DNA from: Mycolicibacterium pulveris
Lineage (GTDB): Bacteria > Actinomycetota > Actinomycetes > Mycobacteriales > Mycobacteriaceae
Assembly: GCF_010725725.1 (NCBI RefSeq)
Contig: NZ_AP022599.1
Location: 4,960,001-5,024,000, forward strand
Direction of reading: 5' to 3'
Length of the DNA stretch: 64,000 bases
The translations under genes and the position numbers were made by a program. Of this stretch, positions 1 through 11,688 are shown one piece after another. The notes beneath the pieces were generated by a model. It did not search any database. It was given only the letters and a program-made list of their open reading frames with translations, and was not told where the DNA came from. Numbering within the stretch: position 1 is the stretch's first letter; each line of letters starts with the position of its first letter.

Positions 1-51
1 TCGACTAAGAGGTCATGCGCAACGCGTGACCGAAGGACTAGTGGGGCGCGG

Positions 52-162
52 TCAGTTGTGCGCGCAACACCACTCGTCGAAAGCCATCAGCCGACGTGAC
101 GGCCAGAACGGCTCCAACGCGCAGAGGGCCGACGGTGCGATGCGGAACTCGCGTTCAGCCAC
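52..162 (-). CDS. Possible 36-residue small protein
   Basis: A GTG codon at 162 is preceded by a good ribosome binding site (GAGGGAGA, about 5 bases upstream) and opens a 36-codon frame with mostly G or C in third positions. The product is rich in Trp, Cys and Phe and ends in a CCAHN tail; no family was recognised. It lies about 50 bases downstream of the TSUP gene on the same strand, so it could be the last gene of that transcript. It could also be a chance frame or a remnant of a longer gene. The evidence is only the start signal and codon bias. Confidence 0.3.
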   Translation of the reverse strand: MAEREFRIAPSALCALEPFWPSRRLMAFDEWCCAHN

Positions 163-212
163 CTGTCTCCCTCTCGCGGATCGCCGGTCTTTCGGCAGCC
201 TACCCAAGGCGT

Positions 213-995
213 CTACACCGTCAGCAACCGGTACAGGCCGATTGTTCCCACGACGACGATCACCGCGCGCAACGCGTTCGGGGACAGCCGCCGCCCGTAG
301 TGCGCGCCGAGGTAGCCGCCGATCAGCGATCCGACCGCGATCAGCCCGGCCGCCTCCCAGCTGATCCGGTCGAACGCCACGAGGATGTACGCCGCGGCCG
401 CGACGACGTTGACCACCAGCGACAGCAGGTTCTTGGCCGCGTTCATCCGCTGCATGTCCTCGGGCAGCAGCGCGCCCATCGCGGCGATCAGCATGATGCC
501 CTGCGCGGCGGTGAAGTAGCCGCCGTAGACGCCGATCGCGAAGGTGGCCGCCACCAGCGCCGCCATCCGCGTCGCGGACAGGTCGTCGGCGGACCGGCCG
601 GCGGCCTCGGCGCGTCGCCGCGCATAGGCCTGAATCCGCGGGCCCACCACCACCAGTGCCAACGCTGCGACCAGCAGCACCGGCACCACCTGCTCGAACA
701 CCGTCTCCGGCAGGTGCAGCAGCAGAAACGCGCCCAGACCCGCGCCGACGAACGAGGCGGGCAGCTGCCACGCCAGCCGTCGCCACTGCCCGCGCAGCTC
801 GCGCCGGTACCCCCAGGTGCCCGACAGGCTGCCCGCCACCAATCCGACCGCGTTGGACATCGTCGACGTCACCGGCGGATAGCCGAGCGCCACCAGCGTC
901 GGGAACGTGATCAGTGTGCCGGAGCCCACGAGCGCGTTGATGGCGCCGGCGCCGACGCCGGCCAACGCGATCAAGATCATGTCGACGACGGGCAC
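213..995 (-). CDS. TSUP (TauE/SafE) family membrane transporter
   Basis: The 260-residue hydrophobic protein has about eight predicted membrane segments. Its N-terminal segment is followed by the GAINALVGSGTLITFP signature typical of the sulfite exporter TauE/SafE (TSUP) family, which moves sulfur-containing or organic anions across the inner membrane. The internal repeat expected of the family is visible around residues 130-190, with the motif YGGYFTAAQG. The start taken is GTG at 995; an ATG at 980 is an alternative. It follows der on the same strand, separated by a strong inverted repeat, so it is probably transcribed separately. The substrate cannot be deduced. Confidence 0.85.
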   Translation of the reverse strand: MPVVDMILIALAGVGAGAINALVGSGTLITFPTLVALGYPPVTSTMSNAVGLVAGSLSGTWGYRRELRGQWRRLAWQLPASFVGAGLGAFLLLHLPETVFEQVVPVLLVAALALVVVGPRIQAYARRRAEAAGRSADDLSATRMAALVAATFAIGVYGGYFTAAQGIMLIAAMGALLPEDMQRMNAAKNLLSLVVNVVAAAAYILVAFDRISWEAAGLIAVGSLIGGYLGAHYGRRLSPNALRAVIVVVGTIGLYRLLTV

Positions 996-1013
996 CGGGC
1001 CACCCTAATCCGA

Positions 1014-1066
1014 GCGATTTCGGCGCGCCGATGGACGCTCACGGGCGATGAGCGCGCCGAAATCGC
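1014..1066 (-). terminator. Long perfect inverted repeat between der and TSUP gene
   Basis: Arms GCGATTTCGGCGCGC (1014-1028) and GCGCGCCGAAATCGC (1052-1066) are perfectly complementary over 15 bases with a 23-base loop. The repeat starts 15 bases past the der stop codon. No T-run follows on the minus strand, so it would be a U-less mycobacterial-type terminator or an attenuating hairpin in the leader of the TSUP gene. Confidence 0.5.
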
Positions 1067-1080
1067 CACGGGGCAACGTG

Positions 1081-2490
1081 TCAGCGGTCGCGGCGCTTTT
1101 CCCGGACCCGCACGTTGATGCGGATGGGGCTGCCTTCGAACCCGAAGGTCTCCCGCAGCCGCCGCTCCAGGAACCGCCGGTAGCCGGCCTCGATGAACCC
1201 GGTGGTGAACAACACGAACGTCGGGGGACGCGCGGCGGCCTGGGTGGCGAACAGGATGCGCGGCTGCTTGCCGCCGCGCACCGGCGGGGGTTGCGCCGCG
1301 ACGACCTCCTTGAGGAATGTGTTCAGCCGGCCGGTCGGCACCCGGGTGTCCCACGACTGCAGCGCCCGGTCCAGCGCGGGCACCAGTTTCTGCACCGCCC
1401 GGCCGGTCTTGGCCGAGATGTTGACCCGCGGCGCCCAATGCACCTGCGCCAGCTCGCGGTCGATCTCGCGCTCCAGCAGGTAGCGGCGGTCCTCGTCGAC
1501 CAGGTCCCACTTGTTGAACGCCAGCACCAGCGCCCGGCCCGCCTCGATGACCATCGAGATCACCCGCTGGTCCTGCTCGGTCAGCGGCTGCGACGCGTCG
1601 ATCAACACGATGACCACCTCGGCCGCGTCGATCGCCCCGTGCGTGCGCACCGACGCGTAGAACTCGTGCCCGCTGGCCTGACCGACCTTGCGCCGCAGGC
1701 CCGCGGTGTCGATGAATCGCCAGAGCTTGCCGTCCATCTCGATCAACGAGTCGACCGGGTCGACCGTCGTTCCCGCCACATCGTGGACCACCGAGCGTTC
1801 GTCGCCCGCGAGCCGGTTCAGCAGCGAGCTCTTGCCCACATTCGGCTTGCCCACCAACGCAACTCGACGCGGGCCTCCCCCGCCCGACGAGAGCCCCGAC
1901 ACTTCGGGCAGCTCCTCGATGACGTTGTCGAGCAGGTCGGCCACCCCACGGCCGTGCATCGCGCTGATCGGGTGCGGTTCGCCGAGCCCCAGCGACCACA
2001 ACGCGGCGGCGTCGGCTTCGCCGCGCTCGCTGTCAACTTTGTTGGCCGCCAAGAACACCGGCTTGCCCGACCGCTGCAGCAGCCGGGCCGCCGCCTCGTC
2101 GGCGGTGGTCGCGCCGACCACCGCGTCGACCACGAAGATGATCGCGTCGGCCGTGCGCATCGCCACCGAGGCCTGCTCGGCCACCAACTGCTGCAGGCCT
2201 TTGGCGTCGGGCTCCCATCCGCCGGTGTCCTGCACCACAAACCGCCGCCCCGCCCATTCGGCGTCGTAGGACACCCGGTCGCGCGTCACCCCGGGCACGT
2301 CCTGCACCACCGCCTGGCGGCGCCCCAGGATCCGGTTCACCAGCGTGGACTTGCCGACGTTCGGGCGCCCGACGACCGCGACCACCGGCGGGGCGGCCGC
2401 GGCCTCCTCGACCGCCTCGGTGACGTCCAGGTCGGCGTCGGCGCCTATCCGCCAGTCGCTTTCGTCGCTCCACGTGCCGTCGCCGGTCAT
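1081..2490 (-). CDS. der: Ribosome-associated GTPase Der (EngA)
   Basis: This 469-residue protein is the essential double-GTPase that helps assemble the 50S ribosomal subunit. Two complete G domains are visible. The first P-loop is GRPNVGKST at residues 41-49 with NKVD downstream; the second is GKPNVGKSS at about residue 214 with NKWD. A C-terminal KH-like domain follows and ends in a basic tail (VREKRRDR). An acidic N-terminal extension of about 35 residues is usual for mycobacterial Der. The ATG at 2490 overlaps the cmk stop codon (ATGA), so the two are translationally coupled. The homologue in M. tuberculosis is Rv1713. Confidence 0.97.
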   Translation of the reverse strand: MTGDGTWSDESDWRIGADADLDVTEAVEEAAAAPPVVAVVGRPNVGKSTLVNRILGRRQAVVQDVPGVTRDRVSYDAEWAGRRFVVQDTGGWEPDAKGLQQLVAEQASVAMRTADAIIFVVDAVVGATTADEAAARLLQRSGKPVFLAANKVDSERGEADAAALWSLGLGEPHPISAMHGRGVADLLDNVIEELPEVSGLSSGGGGPRRVALVGKPNVGKSSLLNRLAGDERSVVHDVAGTTVDPVDSLIEMDGKLWRFIDTAGLRRKVGQASGHEFYASVRTHGAIDAAEVVIVLIDASQPLTEQDQRVISMVIEAGRALVLAFNKWDLVDEDRRYLLEREIDRELAQVHWAPRVNISAKTGRAVQKLVPALDRALQSWDTRVPTGRLNTFLKEVVAAQPPPVRGGKQPRILFATQAAARPPTFVLFTTGFIEAGYRRFLERRLRETFGFEGSPIRINVRVREKRRDR

Positions 2491-3173
2491 GGCGTCGCCC
2501 CTGTGCGCTCCCGAACGACTTCCAACAGCTGCTCGATCACCTCGGCGGCCGACGAGTCGCTGGTGTCGACCACCACCGCGTCGTCGGCGGCCCGCAGCGG
2601 CGACATCGGGCGGGTGGAGTCCAGATGGTCGCGGCGCTGCACGTCGGCCAGCACGGCCTCGTAGTCGTCGCCGAGGCCGGCGGCGATGTTCTGCTCGTTG
2701 CGCCGTCGCGCGCGCACCTCCGGCGAGGCGGTCAGAAAGATCTTCAGGTCGGCGTCGGGCAGCACCACGGTGCCGATGTCACGGCCCTCCACGACGATGC
2801 TGCCGGGGCCCGACGCCAGTTCCCGCTGCAGTCCGACCAGCCGTGCCCGAATGGCGGGCACCGCCGAGACCGCCGAGACGGCCTTGGTCACCGCGTCGCC
2901 ACGGATCTCGGCCGAAACATCCTCTGCGTCAAGGTAAGCCTCGTCCTTGTCGGGGTGATCGCCGACCGACAGCGGGACGTCCTTGGTGACCGACTCGATG
3001 GCGGGGGTGTCGTGCAGATCCACGCCCGCGCGCACCACGGCCAGCGTCACCACCCGATACATCGCCCCGGTATCGAGATAGCGTGCGCCCAGCGCACGCG
3101 CCAATCCCCTTGACACCGTGGATTTTCCGGTCCCCGCCGGGCCGTCGACGGCGATCACCAGCGACGGGCTCAC
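2487..3173 (-). CDS. cmk: Cytidylate kinase (CMP/dCMP kinase)
   Basis: The 228-residue enzyme phosphorylates CMP and dCMP with ATP. The P-loop GPAGTGKST sits at about residues 11-19. The motifs DTGAMYR and the later [11 protein letters not shown] are diagnostic of the cytidylate kinase family, and RRRNEQ marks the lid region. The reading frame is open far upstream, but the start is placed at GTG 3173 because it overlaps the preceding stop (GTGA) and because [11 protein letters not shown] matches the family N-terminus. It sits between the pseudouridine synthase and der, as in M. tuberculosis Rv1711-Rv1713. Confidence 0.96.
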   Translation of the reverse strand: MSPSLVIAVDGPAGTGKSTVSRGLARALGARYLDTGAMYRVVTLAVVRAGVDLHDTPAIESVTKDVPLSVGDHPDKDEAYLDAEDVSAEIRGDAVTKAVSAVSAVPAIRARLVGLQRELASGPGSIVVEGRDIGTVVLPDADLKIFLTASPEVRARRRNEQNIAAGLGDDYEAVLADVQRRDHLDSTRPMSPLRAADDAVVVDTSDSSAAEVIEQLLEVVRERTGATP

Positions 3174-3913
3174 AATCCGACCGCCTTGTACAGCTCGCCG
3201 AGTTCCTTCTGGGTCAGCACCCGGATGCTGCCCGGGCGTTGATCGCCCAGCGAGACCGTGCCGATGTCCGTGCGCACCAGTTCCTGTACCGGATAGCCGA
3301 CCGCGGCGAGCAGCCGACGCACGATTCGTTTGCGTCCCTCGTGCAGGGTCACGCGCACCAGCGTCTTGCCCGGCACCTTGTCGACCACAGCGAAATCGTC
3401 CACGCGGACCGGACCGTCGTCCAGTTCGACGCCGGCGCGCAGCTTGCGGCCCAACCCGCGCGGAACCGTGCCCAGCACGGTCGCCAGGTAGGTCTTGGGC
3501 ACCTCGTAGGACGGGTGCATCAACCGGTGCGCCAGCTCGCCGTCGTTGGTCAGCAGCATCAAGCCCTCGGTGTCGGCGTCCAGGCGCCCGACATGAAAGA
3601 GCTTCTTGTTGCCCCGCACCCGGTGCTCGACCAGGTCGCCGATGCACGGCCTGCCCCGGTCGTCGGACATCGTCGAATGCATGCCCTTGGGTTTGTTGAT
3701 CGCCAGGTGCACCAGGGTGTCGTCCAGCACCACTTTGGCGCCGTCGACCCGGATCTCCGACACCTCCGGATCCACCCGCGTGCCCAACTCGGTGACCACC
3801 CGGCCGTCCACTTCGACGCGGCCGTCGAGGATCATCTTCTCCGCGGCGCGACGTGACGCGATTCCGGCCTGTGACAACACTTTCTGCAGTCGAACACCCT
3901 CAGGTTCAGCCAT
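3170..3913 (-). CDS. RsuA/RluB-family rRNA pseudouridine synthase
   Basis: The 247-residue protein has an N-terminal S4 RNA-binding domain ([18 protein letters not shown]), followed by the catalytic domain with [17 protein letters not shown], whose Asp is the conserved nucleophile of the family. It should convert a uridine in ribosomal RNA to pseudouridine. The open frame extends to 3934, but ATG 3913 gives the family N-terminus (MAEPEG...) and an 8-base overlap with scpB, so that start is preferred. The homologue is Rv1711. The exact rRNA target (RluB-type 23S or RsuA-type 16S) is not settled by sequence reading. Confidence 0.93.
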   Translation of the reverse strand: MAEPEGVRLQKVLSQAGIASRRAAEKMILDGRVEVDGRVVTELGTRVDPEVSEIRVDGAKVVLDDTLVHLAINKPKGMHSTMSDDRGRPCIGDLVEHRVRGNKKLFHVGRLDADTEGLMLLTNDGELAHRLMHPSYEVPKTYLATVLGTVPRGLGRKLRAGVELDDGPVRVDDFAVVDKVPGKTLVRVTLHEGRKRIVRRLLAAVGYPVQELVRTDIGTVSLGDQRPGSIRVLTQKELGELYKAVGL

Positions 3914-4613
3914 CCGAATCCTGGTCCACGTCAAATGACATCGGCTGCTCGGGCGACGGTGCCCCGTTGAGCTTCATGAAACGCGGTTCCTCGCTGAGCG
4001 ATTCGCTCAGATCGTCGATGACGTCGACGTCAGGCAGCAGCGGGGCGATGTCGGGCAGATCGGCCAGTGACGTGAGACCCAAGCGCTCCAAGAACAATTC
4101 GGTGGTCGCGAACGTCACCGCGCCGGAATCGGGGTCGGTGCCCGCCTCGGTGATCAGCCCGCGCGCCACCAGCGTGCGCATCACCGCGTCCACGTTGACA
4201 CCGCGCACCGCGCTGACCCGCGCACGGGTCACCGGCTGCCGGTAGGCGACCACCGCCAGCGTCTCCAACGCGGCCCGGGTCAGCTTCGACCGTGCTCCGT
4301 CGAGCAACAGCCGCTCGACGTAGGGCGCGAACCGGGCCCTTGTGTACATCCGCCAGCCACCGCCGGCTTCGCGCAGGTCGATGCCGCTGTCACGGGCGGT
4401 GAGCTCCTCGGCCAGCGACCGCAGCTTCTCGGCCACCCGCGCAGGGGGCTGCTCGGTGGCCACGGCCAGCTGCTCGACCGTCACCGGGGTGTCGACCACC
4501 AACAACAGCGCCTCCAGCACCGAGCCGAGCTCGGAGTCCTCCAGCTCGGGCGCGGTCGCGACGTCGATGCCCAGGTCGAGATCCGTCGGTTCAGCGTCGT
4601 GATGGTCAGTCAT
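3906..4613 (-). CDS. scpB: Segregation and condensation protein B
   Basis: The 235-residue winged-helix protein is the kleisin-interacting partner of ScpA in the SMC condensin complex, which compacts and segregates the chromosome. The recognisable core is LEALLLVVDTPVTVEQLA and ALETLAVVAYRQPVTRARVSAVRGVN, a classic ScpB signature. An acidic N-terminus and a loose acidic C-terminal tail flank it. ATG 4613 is chosen over the longer open frame because it overlaps the scpA stop by 8 bases. Confidence 0.95.
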   Translation of the reverse strand: MTDHHDAEPTDLDLGIDVATAPELEDSELGSVLEALLLVVDTPVTVEQLAVATEQPPARVAEKLRSLAEELTARDSGIDLREAGGGWRMYTRARFAPYVERLLLDGARSKLTRAALETLAVVAYRQPVTRARVSAVRGVNVDAVMRTLVARGLITEAGTDPDSGAVTFATTELFLERLGLTSLADLPDIAPLLPDVDVIDDLSESLSEEPRFMKLNGAPSPEQPMSFDVDQDSDG

Positions 4614-5427
4614 AGTGGTCCACTTCCGCCGCGAGGTGTTGGTCAGTCGGGCGTTCTCCGGTCCACGAAATCTGGAGCACACCAAGCGGTTCTGGTTGTT
4701 CGAATGCTACTGCCCGGGCGCGGTACAGCTCGAGCAGCGCCAGAAACCGGCCGACGATCTCGATCGGCGCCTGACAGTCGGCCACCAGCTCGCGAAACGA
4801 CGCCCACTGCCCCACCCCGCGGCTCTCGAGCAACCCCATCAGGTTAGCCACCTGCTCGGGCACCGACACCGCCACCTGGTGCAGGTGGTCGGTGCCCACG
4901 GTGGGGACCGGTCGCGGGGTGAAGGCGGCCGCCGCGATCTGCGCGAAACGCTCGGCGTCGACGCCGAGCATCACCTCGGGCAGCAGGTCTTGGTAGCGGT
5001 CCTCCAGCGACACCGCGCGCGGGTAGCTGCGCAGCGCGGCGGCCTCGAGTTCGGCGAACATCTCGGCGACGTGCTTGAATGCCCGGTACTGCAGCAGCCG
5101 CGCGAACAGCAGGTCACGCACCTCCAGCAGCTCGAGGTCCTCCTCGTCGTGCACCTCGCCCGCGGGCAGCAGCCGCGCGGCCTTCAGATCCAGCAGCGTC
5201 GCGGCCACCACCAGAAACGCGGTGGTCTCCTCGAGTTCGAGCTGCGGGCCGATGGCCCTGGTGTAGGCGATGAACTCGTCGGTGACCTGATGCAGCGCCA
5301 CCTCGGTGACATCGAGCCGGTGCGCGAAGATCAGCTGCAGCAGCAGGTCGAACGGACCCTCGAAATTGCTCAGCCGGACCTGGAACCCTGACTGTTCGGT
5401 TCGGTCCGGTTGGGTCTCGGTGTTCAC
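4606..5427 (-). CDS. scpA: Segregation and condensation protein A
   Basis: The 273-residue protein is the bacterial kleisin that bridges the SMC heads. The N-terminal signature VRLSNFEGPFDLLLQLI is present near residue 22, followed by the helical middle with LEETTAFLVVAATLLDLKA. The C-terminal winged helix binds SMC. The start is GTG 5427, which overlaps the stop of the ParA-family gene (GTGA); the upstream open extension lacks homology. It forms an operon with parA, scpB, the pseudouridine synthase, cmk and der. Confidence 0.95.
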   Translation of the reverse strand: MNTETQPDRTEQSGFQVRLSNFEGPFDLLLQLIFAHRLDVTEVALHQVTDEFIAYTRAIGPQLELEETTAFLVVAATLLDLKAARLLPAGEVHDEEDLELLEVRDLLFARLLQYRAFKHVAEMFAELEAAALRSYPRAVSLEDRYQDLLPEVMLGVDAERFAQIAAAAFTPRPVPTVGTDHLHQVAVSVPEQVANLMGLLESRGVGQWASFRELVADCQAPIEIVGRFLALLELYRARAVAFEQPEPLGVLQISWTGERPTDQHLAAEVDHYD

Positions 5428-6284
5428 GCGCCAAACCGGTCGATGACTTCGCGAGCCAACGCCCGATACGCCGCCGCGCCACTGGATTTGGGCGCCCACG
5501 TGGTGATCGGCTCACCGGCCACGCTGGTCTCCGGGAACCGCACCGTGCGCGTGATCACGGTGTCGAACACCAGGTCGCCGAACCGCTCCACCACTCGCGC
5601 CATCACTTCGCGCGAGTTTACGGTGCGCGGGTCATACCGGGTGACGAGGATGCCGCTGATCCTCAGCTTGGGGTTGAGCCGGTCACGCACCTTGTCGACG
5701 GTGTCGGTCAGCAACGCCAGACCGCGCAGCGAGAAGAACTCGCACTCGGTCGGGATGATCACGCCGTCGCTGCAGGCCAGACCGTTCACGGTGAGCAGTC
5801 CCAGCGACGGCTGGCAGTCGATCAGCACGTAGTCGTAGCGGTCCAGCACCGGATACAGCGCGCGGGCCAGGGACTGCTCCCGGCCGACCTCGTTGACCAG
5901 CTGGATCTCGGCGGCCGACAGGTCGATGTTGCTGGGCACCAGGTCCATGCCCTTGACGCGGGTGTTGACCAGCACGTCGTCGATGGACACCCGCGGCTCG
6001 ACGAGCAGGTTGTGCACGGTGTGCTCGAGCTCGTAGTGCGGAACCCCCAGCCCCGCCGATAGCGCGCCTTGGGGATCCAGATCCACCAGCAGCACCCGGC
6101 GGCCGTATTCGGCCAGGCTGGCGCCCAGGTTGATGGTCGACGTGGTCTTGCCGACGCCGCCCTTCTGGTTGCACATCGCGATGACCTTGGCGGGGCCGTG
6201 CACCGATTTGGGTTTCGGTTCGGGAATGGGCCGCGGCGGGCGGCCGGTCAGGCCCACCTCGGTTTCGCCGCTGTCGTCGCTCAT
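5424..6284 (-). CDS. ParA/Soj-family chromosome-partitioning ATPase
   Basis: The 286-residue protein carries the deviant Walker A motif KGGVGKTTST near residue 41, the switch motif VDLDPQGALSAGLG, and Walker B-like YVLIDCQPSLGLLT. These mark the ParA/MinD ATPase superfamily. It corresponds to Rv1708, the second ParA-like protein next to scpAB, rather than to the ParA of the origin-proximal parAB operon. No parB follows, so its partner is unknown. It is the first gene of the scp operon, and its promoter must lie in the 141-base gap it shares with the divergent methyltransferase gene. Confidence 0.9.
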   Translation of the reverse strand: MSDDSGETEVGLTGRPPRPIPEPKPKSVHGPAKVIAMCNQKGGVGKTTSTINLGASLAEYGRRVLLVDLDPQGALSAGLGVPHYELEHTVHNLLVEPRVSIDDVLVNTRVKGMDLVPSNIDLSAAEIQLVNEVGREQSLARALYPVLDRYDYVLIDCQPSLGLLTVNGLACSDGVIIPTECEFFSLRGLALLTDTVDKVRDRLNPKLRISGILVTRYDPRTVNSREVMARVVERFGDLVFDTVITRTVRFPETSVAGEPITTWAPKSSGAAAYRALAREVIDRFGA

Positions 6285-6425
6285 GCGCCACCACCCCTGG
6301 TCAGGTACCGCAAACGCATGGCGAACATCCGGGCAAGTTTAACGGGACAAGCGTCCCTGGACGGGCAGACCCGCTGGGCAACACGAGAGGGACCGGGCGG
6401 ACGGGCGGCGGCATAGGGTGGCGCC

Positions 6426-7181
6426 ATGGGGCTGAAGCAGAAAGTGCCGTTCCTTCGCTGGTCGGTCTGGCGCTTCGCGTTGGGTCTGCCCGGCCTGAGG
6501 AAAACGGGTCAGATCGGCGACGGCCGCGAACAGGCGTGCGCGGACTTCGTGGAGCAACATGCGCGGCGCGATGACGTCGACGACGTGCTGTCCGCCATGG
6601 ACGACTTCGCTTACAACAAGTCGATGCTGATGAACGTCGGCGACGAGAAGGGCGCGCTGCTTGACACGGCGGTACGCCGCGCCGACCCGCGCCTGGTGCT
6701 CGAGCTCGGCACCTACTGCGGATACGGGGCGTTGCGGCTGGCCCGGGCGGCGCCGTCGGCCAGGGTGGTCTCCGTCGAATTCTCCGCGGCCAACGCCGAA
6801 GTGGCCCGGCGCATCTGGGCGCACGCGGGGGTCGACGACCGGGTCACGTGCGTGGTCGGCACGCTCGACGACGGCGGCAGGACCCTCGACGTGCTGGCCG
6901 CCGAGCACGGCTTCGCCGCGGGCAGCCTGGACGTGATGTTCATCGACCACGACAAGCGCGCTTACCTGCAGGACCTGCAGAGCGTGCTCGACCGCGGATG
7001 GTTGCACCCCGGCTCGATCGTCGTGGCCGACAATGTCCGGATTCCCGGGGCGCCCAAGTACCGGGCCTACATGGCCGAGCAGCAGGGCAAGCTGTGGCAC
7101 ACCGTCGAGCACAAGACCCACGTCGAGTACCAGTCGGTGCTGCCCGACCTGGTGCTGGAGTCGGAGTACCTGGGCCAGTGA
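6426..7181 (+). CDS. COMT-like class I O-methyltransferase
   Basis: The 251-residue SAM-dependent methyltransferase resembles catechol O-methyltransferase. The SAM-binding motif LVLELGTYCGYGALRLA lies near residue 97, followed by VVSVEFSAANAEVARRI and the acidic motif MFIDHDKRAYLQDL, which in COMT helps coordinate the metal and substrate. DNVRIPGAPKY is the expected third metal-site region. The position opposite parA and next to xerD matches Rv1703c. The natural substrate is unknown. It is the only plus-strand gene in the left housekeeping block. Confidence 0.88.
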   Translation: MGLKQKVPFLRWSVWRFALGLPGLRKTGQIGDGREQACADFVEQHARRDDVDDVLSAMDDFAYNKSMLMNVGDEKGALLDTAVRRADPRLVLELGTYCGYGALRLARAAPSARVVSVEFSAANAEVARRIWAHAGVDDRVTCVVGTLDDGGRTLDVLAAEHGFAAGSLDVMFIDHDKRAYLQDLQSVLDRGWLHPGSIVVADNVRIPGAPKYRAYMAEQQGKLWHTVEHKTHVEYQSVLPDLVLESEYLGQ

Positions 7182-7262
7182 CTGTCCCTTTTGGGCACTA
7201 GCAGGTGACTTCCATGCATCAGGTGCAGGTAATCAACCCGTTAAAGCGGTATCGGCGCCTGA

Positions 7263-8206
7263 TCAGCGGGCCCGCGGGTGGGCGCCGGCCCAGACCTCCC
7301 GCAGCGCGGTGACGGTGACCATGGTGTAGATCTGGGTCGTCGTCACCGACGCGTGGCCGAGCAGTTCCTGCACGACGCGAACGTCGGCGCCGCCGTCGAG
7401 CAGGTGCGTGGCGAACGAGTGCCGCAGCACGTGCGGCGACACGGCGGCGGTGATGCCCGCCCGTTCGGCCGAGTCCTGCAGCACCTGCCATGCGCTCTGC
7501 CGCGACAGCCGTCCGCCGCGGGCGTTGAGGAAGATCGCCGCGTTGCCCCGGCCGCGCCGCGCCAAGTCGGGGCGGCCGCGCACGAAGTAGGCGTCCAGCG
7601 CGGTGACCGCGGGCCGGCCGATCGGCACCAGCCGGTGCTTGCCGCCCTTGCCGCGTAGCAGCACCGACCGGGCCTGCGTGTCGACGTCGTCGACGTCGAG
7701 CCCGACGGCCTCCGAGATACGCGCGCCGGTCGAGTAGAGCAGCTCCAGCAGCGCCCGGTTGCGCAGCGTCAACGGCCCGTCGGCCTCGCTGTCGCCGCCT
7801 GCGGCTTCCAGCAGCGCCAGCACCTCGTCGATCGTCAGGCTCTTCGGCAGGCGCCGGCTCGGGGTGGGCGGTTTGACGGCCGAGGCGACGTCGACCGGGG
7901 TGAGCCCCTCGGCGGCGGCGAAGCGGTGCAACCCGCGCACGGCGATCAGCGCCCGCGCGGCCGACACCGCCGACAGGGGAACCGTTCCGGTGTCGGGGTC
8001 GCCGCGTCGCAGGGCGACCAGGAAGTCGCTGACGTCGGTTTCGGACACGTCGGCCAGATCCGCGATTCCGCGCAGCGTCAGGTGTTGGGTGTAGCGGCGC
8101 AGGTCGCGGCGGTAGGAGCTCAGCGTGTTGGCCGCGACGCCGCGCTCGATGGTCAGGTGGTCGAGGTAGCCCTGCACCTGCCCTTCCAGCGCTGTGCGCA
8201 GGGTGG

Positions 8207-8210
<4 letters not shown>
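7263..8210 (-). CDS. xerD: Site-specific tyrosine recombinase XerD
   Basis: The 315-residue recombinase resolves chromosome dimers at dif together with XerC. An N-terminal SAM-like core-binding domain ([20 protein letters not shown]) is followed by the catalytic domain. The active-site set is visible: [12 protein letters not shown] with the first Arg, [12 protein letters not shown] with His-x-x-Arg, and [14 protein letters not shown] with the nucleophilic Tyr. GTG 8210 overlaps the Nudix stop (GTGA) and fits the family N-terminus. The homologue is Rv1701. It is a housekeeping recombinase, not a mobile-element integrase. Confidence 0.95.
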
Positions 8211-10631
<2,421 letters not shown>

Positions 10632-10737
10632 CTAGGCCGATTCCTAGAGCTTGGGGCCTGCCGACCCACGGAACCCCACCTTAACACCGACACCGACAAG
10701 CAGGCGCTGACGCGCCGTCGGGGCGGCGGGAGGATGT

Positions 10738-11679
10738 CTACTGCGGGACGGTGACCGAGGTCGCGCCCGCGCCGATGCCGTACTGGCCGGGCCGGGCGCC
10801 GTTGGCGAGGTCGCCCAGCGCCAGCACCGAGGTGATCCGGCCGGCTTCGATGTCGACGTCGTCGACGGTGCTCACGGCCGAGTTCAGCCCCGCGTCCGAT
10901 CGGGTCACCGCGACGGCCGCGGTCCCCGACGCCGAGCCGTCCCGGCCCGCGAGCACGGTGCCCGAACCGTGCGGAGCCAGCCCGGCGGCGAACCGGGCGA
11001 CGGTGGACCCCCGGTTTCCGGCGTCGTCGCCCAACGCGCCGCCGGTGACGATAAGCGCCGTGTTGGCCGCGCCCACCCGCTGGTCGTCATAGGTGATGAA
11101 GCCGGTGTCGCGCAACGTTGCGAGCACGGTTTCGCGTTGGGTGTCGTCGACCGGCGTCACCTTCGGATCCCTGTTGATCAGCAACGTGATTCCCAACAGG
11201 TCGCCTGCCTGTGAACCCTGGTCCACCGCGGTGGTGCTCAGTTGTTTTCCCGCGGGCACGATCGGCGAGTTCACCACCGACAGCAGTTTGTCGGCGGAGT
11301 TGGCGGTGACGAATTCCTGGGTCAGCGTGATGGTCCCGGTGAGCGTTGCGCCGGCTTGGCCGATCAGGCGGGTCAGTGCGTCGACGTCGTCGTCGGCGGC
11401 GTCTGGCGTGCGAAACAGCACCACCGACTTGTCCTTCATCGTGTCGCGGAGAATGCGGGGCGACATCTGCGCATCGAATTCCCCAGCGGCGCTGAGCTTC
11501 TCGTTGAGCGCGTTCTTGTCGGTGTTCAGGGTGTCGATCTTGACCTGTAGGTCGCGTTTATCGTCCTGCAGGCCGGACAGCACCGTGTTGGACAGCAGGC
11601 CGGACCCCAGCGCCACGCCGATCGCCAAGGCGAGGAAGACGGCGGCGAGTGAGATCGCGTGTGTGCGAAGGGAAATCAC
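10738..11679 (-). CDS. mctB: MctB/SteB-type envelope protein
   Basis: The 313-residue protein has a single N-terminal membrane anchor (residues about 8-27, SLAAVFLALAIGVALGSGLL). A coiled-coil segment rich in Lys, Asp and Leu (about 36-65) and a secreted domain follow. This is the architecture of Rv1698, reported as mycobacterial copper transport protein B; the corynebacterial counterpart SteB works with SteA in cell separation. The GTG at 11679 has an AGGAGT ribosome binding site 5 bases upstream. The steA gene ends 10 bases before it, so the two form an operon. Whether its main role is copper efflux or septation is open. Confidence 0.88.
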   Translation of the reverse strand: MISLRTHAISLAAVFLALAIGVALGSGLLSNTVLSGLQDDKRDLQVKIDTLNTDKNALNEKLSAAGEFDAQMSPRILRDTMKDKSVVLFRTPDAADDDVDALTRLIGQAGATLTGTITLTQEFVTANSADKLLSVVNSPIVPAGKQLSTTAVDQGSQAGDLLGITLLINRDPKVTPVDDTQRETVLATLRDTGFITYDDQRVGAANTALIVTGGALGDDAGNRGSTVARFAAGLAPHGSGTVLAGRDGSASGTAAVAVTRSDAGLNSAVSTVDDVDIEAGRITSVLALGDLANGARPGQYGIGAGATSVTVPQ

Positions 11680-11688
11680 GCGTGACTC

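Noticed and set aside
1048..2664. 538-codon plus-strand open frame opposite der and the end of cmk
   Set aside because: Composition is typical of a GC-rich antisense frame, and the minus-strand Der and Cmk proteins have complete motifs.
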